Below, in pieces: positions 7,447-15,550 of a stretch of DNA of 50,839 bases. Within the stretch, counting starts at the first letter, position 1. Every line of letters starts with the position of its first letter. The DNA comes from an uncultured Acidobacteriota bacterium (lineage in GTDB: Bacteria > Acidobacteriota > Thermoanaerobaculia > Multivoradales > SZUA-115). The notes below the pieces were generated by a model, which did not search any database, was not told the DNA's origin, and worked only from the letters and a program-made list of their open reading frames with translations. The stretch spans positions 1 through 50,839 of the forward strand of contig CALMKX010000265.1 in assembly GCA_937867335.1 (NCBI GenBank). Direction: 5' to 3'. The translations under genes and the position numbers were made by a program.

Positions 7447-9465
7447 TCAGGGCTTGATCACCAGCCGGGCGTCGAGGCCCGAGCGGGAGACGTCGATGTC
7501 GACCGATCGGCGATCCTCGGGGGTGATCTCGCGCTCGGTGTAGAAGGTCAGCAGGTACTGGCTGCGCAGCTCATCGTTGACCTCGGCGTAGGCCTGGCGC
7601 AGGCCGCCGACGTCCTCGGGGTAATACACCTTGCCACCGGTCTCCTTGGCGATGGCGGTGACTTCCATCGAAGCCGAGCCGTTGAGCGCCCGGCGGCCGC
7701 CGAGCACGATCATGTACACCGGCACGCCCAGGCGCCGGGCGTACTGGATCACCCGGTTGGGGCCCAGGCGGCTCTGGGTATCGGAGCCGTCGGTCATCAG
7801 GACCAGGGCGCGGCGGCCGGGGCTGCCCACGAACTCCATGAGCGAGAAGAGGATGGTGTCGTAGAGGGCGGTCGAGCCTTCCGCGCGCATGCCCACGAAG
7901 CTGTCCACCAGCTCCATGACGTTGCCGGTGGCCCGGTGGCGCAGGGTGGGGCGGTCCGAGAAGGACACCAGGAAAGCGCGGTCGGTCGGAGAGAGCACGC
8001 TGTCGAGGAATTGGGCGGCTGCCTGTTTGGCGTCTTCGAGCAGCACGTCCATGGAGCCCGAGTTGTCTACCAGCAGGCCCAGGTAGAGTGGCACCTCGGT
8101 GGCGAAGGCCACTCTCTCGAGGTTCTGCTTCTTGCCGTCGAGCTTGACGGTGAAGTCCTTCTTGGCGAGGTCCTTGACCGGGTGGCCCTGGCGGTCGGTG
8201 ACCACGCTGTAGAGCTCGACCAGGTTGACCTCCACGTTCTCCACCAGGCCGCCGTCCTGGAGCAGGCGGACGTCTTCCACGGCCCGGCCGTCGGTCAAGG
8301 CGGCGGCAGCCCGCAGGAAGGCGGTACTTGCCAGCTGGGCCGCTTTGACGGTGGCTCTGAGGGGCGCCGCCGAACCCCGCCCGAGCAGCTGGTCGCCGGC
8401 CCAGAGCTCCACTTTGTCGAGGCGCTCGCCGGGAGCGAGAGTGACCTGGGCTTCCACAGCGAGGTCGCCGTTCGGGGCCTTGTTGCCCACTTCGACGAGC
8501 TTCACCTTGAAGCTCTTGGTCACCTGGTTGACCGCCAGGGAATCTCGCCCCAGCTCGAGGCCCCTGGCATCGTAGGCGATGGCGGTCACGGTCTGGGGGT
8601 GATCGCGCCCGGCGAGCACCAGCCGGGCGACGAAGGGCTCACGCTCCTTGGTGGCGACGGTCTTGCCGTCGATCTGGTAAGCCACCTTCTGCACCGAGAT
8701 GTCCCCCAGCAGCGGCTCGAACGGAACCTCTCCGGAGAGCCGCTTGCCCCGGGGCGGCAGCAGGCGGATCACCGAACTCGGGCCGGTGGTGGGAGCGATC
8801 GGAACCGGGGCCGCGACCGCAGGAGGCAAGCCGGAGCCGGCGCCCGGGGCCGGAGGTGGAGTCGAGCCGCTGTCGGCCGGTAGGGCAGGCGCGGAGGGGG
8901 CAGACGGAGCCGGCGCCCGCTGGGCCGCGATCGCGTCGCCGCGCACGGACCACACGCCGGGGCGGATCGAGAAAGCGGCACTCTGGTCGAGCTCCGCGGG
9001 TTCGTCGAGAATCTCGGCCGGGGCCCCGCCCCAGAGATTGCCTTCCTGGGCCTCGACCAGCACCACCAGGTCTCGCATCTCGGCGGGAAGCTCGAGGGTT
9101 GCGTTGAGGCTCCAGGTCTGGGCGCCGGCCTTGTTCGCCGGGCTGAAGGCCTCGCGGCGGATCAACGTTTCGCCCTCGCGGTCCTCGAGCACCAGGGTCA
9201 CCTGGAGCTTGGGCAAAACGGCGTGGCCCTCGAACGGAGCGAGGTCTACCGAAACGGAGAGCGTGCCAATCTGGCTGTCGCTCTCGATCTGGCTAGGGTA
9301 GAAGGAGGCCTCCACCACCAACTCTCCGGCATCCTGTTCGCCGGAGAGCACAGCGTCGGCACGAGAGAGGGTGGTGCGGTCGAGCGAAGAGAGGCGGCCC
9401 GTTGGCTGGGCGGTCGCAGGCATGGCGACGGCGAGCAGGAGCAAGGCGGGGGTGGCACGCAGCAT
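7447..9465 (-). CDS. Secreted von Willebrand factor A domain protein (acidobacterial VWA type)
   Basis: 672 aa. ATG 9465 gives a clear signal peptide (MLRATPALLLLAVAMPATA); the open frame continues upstream, but that part only mirrors the genes on the opposite strand. Residues ~30-170 are beta-rich. A Pro/Ala linker (~180-240) follows, then Ig-like segments, then 'VEVNLVELYSVVTDRQG', the usual lead-in of acidobacterial VWA proteins. The VWA domain has an intact MIDAS (D467-NSGSM, later 'GSTALYDT' and 'LMTDGSD'). The C-terminus is 'YLLTFYTER...', typical of this family. It probably binds protein partners outside the cytoplasm in a metal-dependent way. Starts are only 33 nt from the divergent second VWA gene. 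Confidence 0.9.
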   Translation of the reverse strand: MLRATPALLLLAVAMPATAQPTGRLSSLDRTTLSRADAVLSGEQDAGELVVEASFYPSQIESDSQIGTLSVSVDLAPFEGHAVLPKLQVTLVLEDREGETLIRREAFSPANKAGAQTWSLNATLELPAEMRDLVVLVEAQEGNLWGGAPAEILDEPAELDQSAAFSIRPGVWSVRGDAIAAQRAPAPSAPSAPALPADSGSTPPPAPGAGSGLPPAVAAPVPIAPTTGPSSVIRLLPPRGKRLSGEVPFEPLLGDISVQKVAYQIDGKTVATKEREPFVARLVLAGRDHPQTVTAIAYDARGLELGRDSLAVNQVTKSFKVKLVEVGNKAPNGDLAVEAQVTLAPGERLDKVELWAGDQLLGRGSAAPLRATVKAAQLASTAFLRAAAALTDGRAVEDVRLLQDGGLVENVEVNLVELYSVVTDRQGHPVKDLAKKDFTVKLDGKKQNLERVAFATEVPLYLGLLVDNSGSMDVLLEDAKQAAAQFLDSVLSPTDRAFLVSFSDRPTLRHRATGNVMELVDSFVGMRAEGSTALYDTILFSLMEFVGSPGRRALVLMTDGSDTQSRLGPNRVIQYARRLGVPVYMIVLGGRRALNGSASMEVTAIAKETGGKVYYPEDVGGLRQAYAEVNDELRSQYLLTFYTEREITPEDRRSVDIDVSRSGLDARLVIKP

Positions 9466-9498
9466 GCGTCCCGGCCATGCGAAACTGAGGCCACTTGA

Positions 9499-10494
9499 GT
9501 GGCGAGGGAGACGAGCTTGCGAGGCGAGAAGGCTCCGGGAGTGTGGATCGTCGGCGCGGCGCTGGCCGGGTCGCTGGCCCTTGCCGCCGCAGGTACCGGC
9601 GAGCCACCGCCCCCGAAGCCGGCGCCGCCGTCCTCCCAGGAGGCCGAAGGCGGCGGCAGATTCGGCGAAACCGTGGAGGTGCGGCTCGCCGAGCTCTACG
9701 TGGTGGTGACCGACGCCGCCGGCCGGCCGGTTCCCGGCCTCGCCAAGAGCGACTTCGTGGTGCGCGAAGGCGACGTCGCCCAGACCCTCGAGTCCGCCAC
9801 GGATAGCCGCGAGCTGCCGATCACGGTCGGTCTGGCGGTGGATACCTCGGCGAGCATGTTCGCCAAGCTGGGCGTGGTGGCCAACGCCGCGCGGGGCCTG
9901 CTCGAAGGCCTGAGCCGGGGTCGCGATCGCGCCTTCCTGGTGGGTTTCGGGCCGCGGCCGGAGCTGGTGGAGCCCACCACGGGGGACCTCTTCGAAGTCT
10001 CGGACGCCCTGGCCGGCCTCGAGGCCTCCGGCACCACACCGCTCTGGGCTTCGATCACCTACAGCCTCGGCGAGCTCGAGAAGGCCCGCGGCAAGCGTGC
10101 CCTGGTGCTGCTCTCGGACGGCGCCGACGACGACGGCTCCCGGGCCTTCGCGGATTGCTACCGCAAGGTCCGCTCCGTGGGGGCGCCGGTCTATCTGGTG
10201 ATCGTCAACAACGAAGCGGCCCGCTCGAGCGGACGCGACTTCCAGACGCGCCTGTTCATCTCGCGCCTGGAGCGAGTGGCGAAGGCGGGCGGCGGGCGGG
10301 TCTATTTCGTCAGTACCCGCGAGGACGTGGGCCCCGTCTACCGGCAGATCGAAGCCGAGTTGCGCAGCGCCTACTTGCTCACCTACTACCCCCAAGGCCG
10401 AGCGGCGAGCGGCGAGCCGGGCCCGGTCGCCGTGGCCCTTGCCCGGCGCGGCCTCAAGGCGAGAACCGTCAGCAGCGCACCTCCCGCCCGTTGA
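9499..10494 (+). CDS. VWA domain protein, shorter divergent paralogue
   Basis: 331 aa from GTG 9499, which has GAGG 8 nt upstream; TTG 9517 and GTG 9541 are possible alternatives. All give a hydrophobic export segment (VWIVGAALAGSLALAAAG). A Pro-rich linker leads to 'VEVRLAELYVVVTDAAG', then a VWA domain with MIDAS DTSASM, 'SGTTPLW' and 'LLSDGADDD', and the family ending 'YLLTYYPQGRA'. It lacks the long N-terminal beta region of the protein encoded at 7447-9465 but shares the same core. The 33-nt divergent gap must hold both start regions, so promoters may overlap the coding ends. Confidence 0.88.
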   Translation: MARETSLRGEKAPGVWIVGAALAGSLALAAAGTGEPPPPKPAPPSSQEAEGGGRFGETVEVRLAELYVVVTDAAGRPVPGLAKSDFVVREGDVAQTLESATDSRELPITVGLAVDTSASMFAKLGVVANAARGLLEGLSRGRDRAFLVGFGPRPELVEPTTGDLFEVSDALAGLEASGTTPLWASITYSLGELEKARGKRALVLLSDGADDDGSRAFADCYRKVRSVGAPVYLVIVNNEAARSSGRDFQTRLFISRLERVAKAGGGRVYFVSTREDVGPVYRQIEAELRSAYLLTYYPQGRAASGEPGPVAVALARRGLKARTVSSAPPAR

Positions 10495-10568
10495 AGCTTG
10501 TTCGTGCCGTTGCAAGGCACGCGATATACTTGCTCTACTGCGGATTCTGATCCACGAAGCTACCGTCG

Positions 10569-12848
10569 ATGAGCGAAAAGTCGCGCCTGGCAGCGCTGTT
10601 GACCCGGGACCACCAACAGCTGGCGGAGATCCATCTCCGCGAGGGCCGGAAGGACAAGGCCCTGGACCTTTTCGCCCGCGCCGGCAGCTGGAAGCAGGCC
10701 GGGCGGCTGGCTCTCGAGCTGCGCCAGGTGCCGCGGGCGGTGGAGCTGTTCTTGTCCGGCGCCTTGGGCAGCGCGGCCGAGGCCTATCGAGAGTCGGCCC
10801 CGACCCATGCGGCTCAGCTGCTGCTCTCCGCCGGCCATGCCGAGGAGGCCCTGTTGCTCTTCGAGGCCGCCGGGGCCTGGCCCCAGGCCGCGATGATCGC
10901 CGCCCGCCTGCGGGATCTGCCGCGAGCGGCGAGCCACTACGAGCGAGCGCGGGAGTACGAGCAGGCAGCGCTCTACTACGAGCGCATCGGCCGCTTCGAC
11001 GACGCTCTGCGGGTGCTCGAGGCACAGGCCCGGCAGCTAGTGCAGAGCGGAGCCCGGGCAGGGGCCAGCGCCGAGGCGGCGCGGCGGGATCTCGACCTGC
11101 GCCGGGCCGAGATCCTCGCCCGGCTCGGCCGGAGCCAGGAGGCGGTGGCCCTGCTGCGGGCCTGGAAGCTGATGGGCCGGGCGGCCCGCCTGCTCGAGAA
11201 GGCCGGCGAGGTGGAGCGCGCCATCGATGCCTACCTCGAGGCCGGCGAGGCGCGGGAAGCGCGTCGCCTGGTGGGCCGAGCGCGTGGGCTCGACCCTCGG
11301 ATCCTGGCGCGGGTCCACCTGGAAAGTGGCGACAGTGCCCAGGCGGCGCGGATTCTCGCCAGCCTGGGTGAGGCGAGGGAGGCTGCAGCCGCCTTCGAGA
11401 CGGCCGGAGATCTGCCGTCGGCGGCCCAGCAGTGGCAGGCCTGCCGCGAGTTCGATCGTGCGGCCCAGGCCTGGAAGCGAGCCGGCCGTTTCGCCGAGGC
11501 AGGGCGCTGCTTCGAGCTCGGTGGAAATGCGGCCCAGGCCGCGGAATGCCTGGCCCGCGCGGGCGAGGCGGGGGCTGCCGCCACGGCCTATGTCCAGGCC
11601 GGGCGCTATCTCGAGGCCTCACGGCATTTCCTCGCGGTGGGAGATCGCTCGCAGGCCGCCCGGGCGCTCCAGCAGGTGGCGGTGGGAGGCAGCGAGTTCG
11701 AGCCGGCCACGCTGCTGCTGGTGCCTTTGCTGCTCGAGGAAGGGCTGCCGGGTGCCGCCCTGCAACGCTTGCGAATGCTCTCGCCGGCCGCCGGGGGCGG
11801 GCTCGAGGCCAACCTGGAACGGCTGTACTGGGAAGGCCGAGCCAACGAGGCCCTGGGCAAGCGCGACGAAGCGGCGAGCGCCTATCAGAAGCTGATCGCC
11901 CTGAGGCGGGATCACCGGGACGCCCCGACTCGCCTCGTGGAGCTCGGTCGCCAGGCTGCGTCGGCCCCGCCTCCCCAACCGGGCGCGGAGCCGACCCGCC
12001 TGGAGCCCAGATCCCCGGTGTCCGGGATCCGCCCGGGCACTCTGCTCGCCGGGCGGTACGAGATCCGCGCCGAGCTCGGCCGCGGCGGCATGGGCTGCGT
12101 GTACCGGGCCTTCGATCGTGAGCTGGGGGACCAGGTGGCGATCAAGACGCTGCTCGAGGGCCCGGAGCGCGATGGCAAGGAGGAGGAGCGGCTGCTGCGC
12201 GAGGTGCAGATCTGCCGGCGCATCACCCATCCCAACGTGGTGCGGGTGTTCGACATCGGCCGCATGGACGGCGGCCTCTTCGTCACCATGGAGCTGCTGG
12301 AGGGCGTGGGGCTCGACACTTTGATCGGCCGCGGCAAGCAACTCTCGCTGGCACGGGTGCGGTCCGTGCTCACCGAGGTTCTGGCCGGGCTGGCCGAAGC
12401 CCACGCCCTCGAGGTGGTGCACCGGGACCTGAAGCCGAGCAACCTCTTCCTGACCAGCCGGCACCTGAAGATCCTGGATTTCGGAATCGCCCGCATGGCC
12501 GAGGGGGACCCTCGGCTCACCCGTACCGGTTTCGCCGTGGGCACACCGCTCTACATGTCCCCGGAGCAGATCCGCGGCGAGCTGCTGGACGGCCGTTCGG
12601 ATCTCTACTCGCTGGGGGTGCTCACTTTCACCCTGCTCGCCGGGAGGGAACCCTTCCTGGGCCCGGGCGCCGCGGCGATCGTGCTCGACCACCTGCAGGC
12701 GCCGCCTCCCAATTTGCTGGAATTGCGCCCGGAGCTGCCCTTGCCCTGGAAGGCGCTGGTCGAGAAGCTGATGGCCAAGAGCCCCGAGGAACGCTTCCCG
12801 GACGCCCGCACCGCCGCCTTCTTCCTGGCCAAGCTGCCGATTTCCTGA
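10569..12848 (+). CDS. Serine/threonine protein kinase with N-terminal helical-repeat solenoid
   Basis: 759 aa. Residues ~1-470 form an alpha-solenoid of ~20-residue repeats with A-G-x-W/F-x-x-A-A periodicity ('AGSWKQAGRLA', 'GRFAEAGRCFELGG'), resembling TPR or clathrin/IFT-type repeats. A Pro-rich linker follows. The Hanks-type kinase begins near residue 497: G-loop GRGGMG 504-509, VAIK with Lys526, HRDLKPSN 618-625 (Asp620), DFG 637-639, and the activation-segment end GTPLYMSPEQ. All key residues are present, so it should be active. There is no transmembrane segment and no C-terminal sensor domain, so it is probably cytosolic, with the solenoid as scaffold or sensor. The solenoid-first order is unusual, since most bacterial PknB-like kinases carry the kinase N-terminally. 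The ATG has only a weak ribosome site. Confidence 0.92.
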   Translation: MSEKSRLAALLTRDHQQLAEIHLREGRKDKALDLFARAGSWKQAGRLALELRQVPRAVELFLSGALGSAAEAYRESAPTHAAQLLLSAGHAEEALLLFEAAGAWPQAAMIAARLRDLPRAASHYERAREYEQAALYYERIGRFDDALRVLEAQARQLVQSGARAGASAEAARRDLDLRRAEILARLGRSQEAVALLRAWKLMGRAARLLEKAGEVERAIDAYLEAGEAREARRLVGRARGLDPRILARVHLESGDSAQAARILASLGEAREAAAAFETAGDLPSAAQQWQACREFDRAAQAWKRAGRFAEAGRCFELGGNAAQAAECLARAGEAGAAATAYVQAGRYLEASRHFLAVGDRSQAARALQQVAVGGSEFEPATLLLVPLLLEEGLPGAALQRLRMLSPAAGGGLEANLERLYWEGRANEALGKRDEAASAYQKLIALRRDHRDAPTRLVELGRQAASAPPPQPGAEPTRLEPRSPVSGIRPGTLLAGRYEIRAELGRGGMGCVYRAFDRELGDQVAIKTLLEGPERDGKEEERLLREVQICRRITHPNVVRVFDIGRMDGGLFVTMELLEGVGLDTLIGRGKQLSLARVRSVLTEVLAGLAEAHALEVVHRDLKPSNLFLTSRHLKILDFGIARMAEGDPRLTRTGFAVGTPLYMSPEQIRGELLDGRSDLYSLGVLTFTLLAGREPFLGPGAAAIVLDHLQAPPPNLLELRPELPLPWKALVEKLMAKSPEERFPDARTAAFFLAKLPIS

Positions 12849-12892
12849 GCGAGCGGGAATAGCCGCGACAGGCGGGTTGTTGAGAACCGCGA

Positions 12893-13006
12893 ATCGGTTG
12901 GGGAGTAGCCTCCCGCCAACGCGGGCAGAGGTCGGTCGTCAACACGGTCCTCCGGCTCAGTCCGGAAGCCCGGCCACCTCCTGGCAAGCCTAGAGGCGAG
13001 ACCACC
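12893..13006 (+). promoter_or_regulatory. yybP-ykoY manganese riboswitch
   Basis: The conserved blocks of the yybP-ykoY aptamer are present in order: TTGGGGAGTAGCC (12898-12910), a hairpin CCCGC-CAAC-GCGGG, GTCGTCAACA (12935-12944), and GGCGAGACC (12995-13003) closing P1 with GGTT. It lies upstream of a TerC/Alx gene, the classic target of this Mn2+-sensing class. Downstream, GGGCTC (13040-13045) can pair with GAGCCC (13051-13056), and the alternative pairing GAGCC/GGCTC abuts the Shine-Dalgarno GGGGAG (13064-13069). This suggests translational control. The class assignment rests on motif recall. Confidence 0.88.
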
Positions 13007-13077
13007 ACGAAGCCACAGGGCCGTGGGTTTCGCCATTCGGGGCTCCGCGCGAGCCCTCGGCTCGGGGAGCCTCCTCC

Positions 13078-14028
13078 ATGTACGAAGTTCCGCTCGTCGC
13101 CTGGGCCGGTTTTCTGGCCTTCATCCTCGCCATGCTGGCGATCGACCTCGGCGTCTTCCACCGCCGGGCCCATGTCGTCTCGGTCCGCGAGGCTGCCGTC
13201 TGGAGCGCCGTCTGGGTGGCGCTCGCCTTGATCTTCAACGGCCTCGTCTACCTCTGGCGAGGCCCCGAGGCCGGCCTCGAATTCGCCACCGGCTATTTGA
13301 TCGAGAAGTCCTTGTCGGTGGACAACCTCTTCGTTTTCGTGCTGCTTTTCACCGCCTTCAAGGTGCCCGAGAAGCTGCAGCATCGGGTGCTGTTCTGGGG
13401 CATCCTGGGGGCCCTCGTGATGCGCGGTGCTTTGATCGGCGTGGGCTCCTTGCTGATCGAGCGCTTCCACTGGGTGCTCTACGTGTTCGGAGCCTTCCTG
13501 GTGGTGACCGGGATCAAGATGCTGGTGCTGCGCCAGCGGGAGATGGACCCGGAGAAGAATCCGCTGTTGCGGCTCCTGGGGCGCGTTCTGCCGATCGCCA
13601 AGGACTACCAGGGCGAGGCCTTCTGGATTCGCCGCGAGGGCAAGCTGCTCTTCACTCCGCTGTTCCTGGTGCTGGTCCTGGTCGAGGCCACCGACCTGGT
13701 CTTCGCGGTGGATTCGATTCCGGCGATCTTCGCCATCACCGAGGACCCGTTCCTGGTCTTCACCTCGAACGTCTTCGCCATCCTGGGCCTGCGCTCGCTG
13801 TACTTCCTGCTCGCGGGAGCGGTGGCGAAGTTCACCTATCTGAAGCCGGCGCTCGCCCTGATCCTCACCTTCGTGGGGGTCAAGATGACGATGATCGACG
13901 TCTTCAAGGTGCCCGCCGGGATCTCCCTGGGCGTGATCGCGGGCTTGCTGGGGCTCGCCCTGCTCGCCTCCTGGTGGCGCAACCGCCAGCAGGCGAGCCG
14001 AGCGCCCCAGCTCGTGGATCAGCCGTAG
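13078..14028 (+). CDS. TerC/Alx-family integral membrane protein, probable Mn2+ exporter
   Basis: 316 aa with about nine hydrophobic segments covering nearly the whole length. The TerC signatures are 'EKSLSVDNLFVF' and 'VEATDLVFAVDSIPA', whose acidic residues are thought to bind metal. The ATG is set by GGGGAG 8 nt upstream. The family moves manganese out of the cytoplasm (E. coli Alx, MeeF/MeeY in Bacillus) and helps load exported Mn-enzymes. Its 5' leader carries a yybP-ykoY riboswitch, so high Mn2+ should switch it on. The 3' end overlaps the convergent oxidoreductase gene by 10 nt. The family assignment is secure; substrate is by homology plus riboswitch. Confidence 0.94.
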   Translation: MYEVPLVAWAGFLAFILAMLAIDLGVFHRRAHVVSVREAAVWSAVWVALALIFNGLVYLWRGPEAGLEFATGYLIEKSLSVDNLFVFVLLFTAFKVPEKLQHRVLFWGILGALVMRGALIGVGSLLIERFHWVLYVFGAFLVVTGIKMLVLRQREMDPEKNPLLRLLGRVLPIAKDYQGEAFWIRREGKLLFTPLFLVLVLVEATDLVFAVDSIPAIFAITEDPFLVFTSNVFAILGLRSLYFLLAGAVAKFTYLKPALALILTFVGVKMTMIDVFKVPAGISLGVIAGLLGLALLASWWRNRQQASRAPQLVDQP

Positions 14029-14930
14029 CTTTCCCGGTGCAGGCGATCCTTGGGCAGGCCAATCGCCTTGAGGGCGGCGAGTGTCGTCTCCAGGAAGCGG
14101 GGGGTGGGCTCGACGCCCTTGGCCTTCGCGGCCTTGCGGTCCCAGGGGGTGATCGCCGGTCCGCAGGTGAACACCGCCACGGCGTTCGGGTCCCGGATCA
14201 CCTCGGAGATCATCTCCTCGCCCACCCGGCCCACCCGGTAGTTGGCGCCGTAGCGCGAGACGTCCTTCTCGCGGGAGATCGTGTGCAGCACCCGCAGCTT
14301 GTCGGGGTGCTGCTTCTCGAGCTCCTCGAGCTCCTTGCGGTAGATGATGTCGCTCCAGGTCTTGTTGCCGTAGATCAACGTGTGGCGCACGTTCAAGTCG
14401 GTGGCGAGCGCCCACTTGATCATGCTCATGTTGGGCACGATCCCGGAGCCGGCGCAGATGTGCACCACGTGATCGGTCTGCTCTTCCACGCTGCGATCCA
14501 TGGCGTAGGGGCCGCCGATCCCGCGCACCGTCATCCGAGTGCCCGGCGTGAGCCGATAGGTGAGGAAGGGGGAGAGCAGAGGAGGATACTCGGTGAGGCC
14601 GGAAACGTACTCTTCGGCCTTGACGGTGAAGGAAAGATCGGCCTCGTGGGGCGAGGAGTAGAGCGAGTAGGCCCGCGGCGGCTCGGGCTTGCCCTTGACG
14701 TCGCGGAAGAAAGCGCAGAACCGCTCGAGGGCCGGGAACTGCTCCGGGCGGATGGTGATGAACTGGCCCGCCAGGTAGGGGATCTTCTGGCCGCCGGCGA
14801 ATAGCACGATCGTGGAGGTGTCGGCGGTCTCGCGGATCACCTCCGTGACCACCACGTCAAAGGTGCGGATCTTCTGGCGCCCGGTCCCTTCCATTCCCAG
14901 GTCGTCGCCGAGCTCTTCGGAATCGCTCAC
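14019..14930 (-). CDS. FAD/NAD(P)-dependent ferredoxin reductase-like oxidoreductase
   Basis: 303 aa, GTG 14930 chosen because GGGAGG lies 6 nt upstream. It has the two-domain ferredoxin-NADP reductase fold: FAD-binding R86-AYSLYSS, then the nucleotide-binding GSGIVPN (161-167) and the TCGPA motif (255-259). There is no C-terminal 2Fe-2S domain, unlike PaaE or phenol hydroxylase reductases, so it needs a separate ferredoxin or flavodoxin partner, or acts as an NADPH:acceptor reductase. No membrane segments. It is divergent from the cytochrome c gene, with 220 nt between the two starts. Electron acceptor unknown. Confidence 0.88.
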   Translation of the reverse strand: MSDSEELGDDLGMEGTGRQKIRTFDVVVTEVIRETADTSTIVLFAGGQKIPYLAGQFITIRPEQFPALERFCAFFRDVKGKPEPPRAYSLYSSPHEADLSFTVKAEEYVSGLTEYPPLLSPFLTYRLTPGTRMTVRGIGGPYAMDRSVEEQTDHVVHICAGSGIVPNMSMIKWALATDLNVRHTLIYGNKTWSDIIYRKELEELEKQHPDKLRVLHTISREKDVSRYGANYRVGRVGEEMISEVIRDPNAVAVFTCGPAITPWDRKAAKAKGVEPTPRFLETTLAALKAIGLPKDRLHRESYG

Positions 14931-15150
14931 TCAAGTCCTCCCTTCAGGGTGAATCGTCGCGAGAGTGGTACACCGGTTTGCCAGGGTGCGTCAAGGCGAA
15001 TCGGGGTAGGTCCGCCGGGCCGGATCGCCGGGGGCAGCGGGGCCCGCCCCCTGGGATAGTGGCCGGCCGCCCGGGTAGAAGTTGAAGCTAGGGCCCCTTC
15101 TGCGACAAGCTCTGCTTCATAGTGGGAAGAAATGCCAAGGGAGAACGTCC

Positions 15151-15537
15151 GTGAAAATCAAGTCGAGTCTCTGGTCCGTGATGCTGGGAGCCTTCGTGGT
15201 GTCGATGCTGGCCCTGGCTACCGCCTTCGTCCCCGTCTCTCAGAAGGCCTATGCCGCCGCCGCGCCGGACGGCAAGGCGGTGTTCCTGGCCCAGAAGTGC
15301 AACAACTGCCATGCGATCCAGACGGCCGGCATCGAGGCCAAGGCGCAGAACGAGAAGCTGCGTGGGCCGGATCTCGGCGGCGTGGTGGAGAAGCTCGATC
15401 CCGCCCTGGTGGGCAAATACGTCCGCAAGCAAGAGAAGATCGAAGGCAAGCTGCACAAGTTCGAGTTCAAGGGCACCGACGACGAGCTCAAGGTGCTGAT
15501 CGACTGGCTCAAGGTACAGAAGAAGGCCGCCGCGTAG
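15151..15537 (+). CDS. Small periplasmic c-type cytochrome, probable bis-His
   Basis: 128 aa from GTG 15151, which has AAGGGAGA at a good distance; the open frame extends upstream without support. A signal peptide (SVMLGAFVVSMLALATAFV) is followed by a single heme site CNNCH (50-54). No Met occurs after the heme site. Where a class I cytochrome has the distal Met ('KMPxF...LTDEE'), this protein has 'GKLHKFEFKGTDDE', making His102 the only candidate second ligand. It probably hands electrons to or from the six-heme protein encoded 13 nt downstream. Confidence 0.9.
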   Translation: MKIKSSLWSVMLGAFVVSMLALATAFVPVSQKAYAAAAPDGKAVFLAQKCNNCHAIQTAGIEAKAQNEKLRGPDLGGVVEKLDPALVGKYVRKQEKIEGKLHKFEFKGTDDELKVLIDWLKVQKKAAA

Positions 15538-15550
15538 GCGGAGGTGAGCC

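Noticed and set aside
9466-11622. Long minus-strand open frame extending upstream of the VWA gene
   Set aside because: Arg/Pro/Gly-rich and mirrors the second VWA gene and the kinase gene on the + strand. The signal peptide at 9465 sets the true start.
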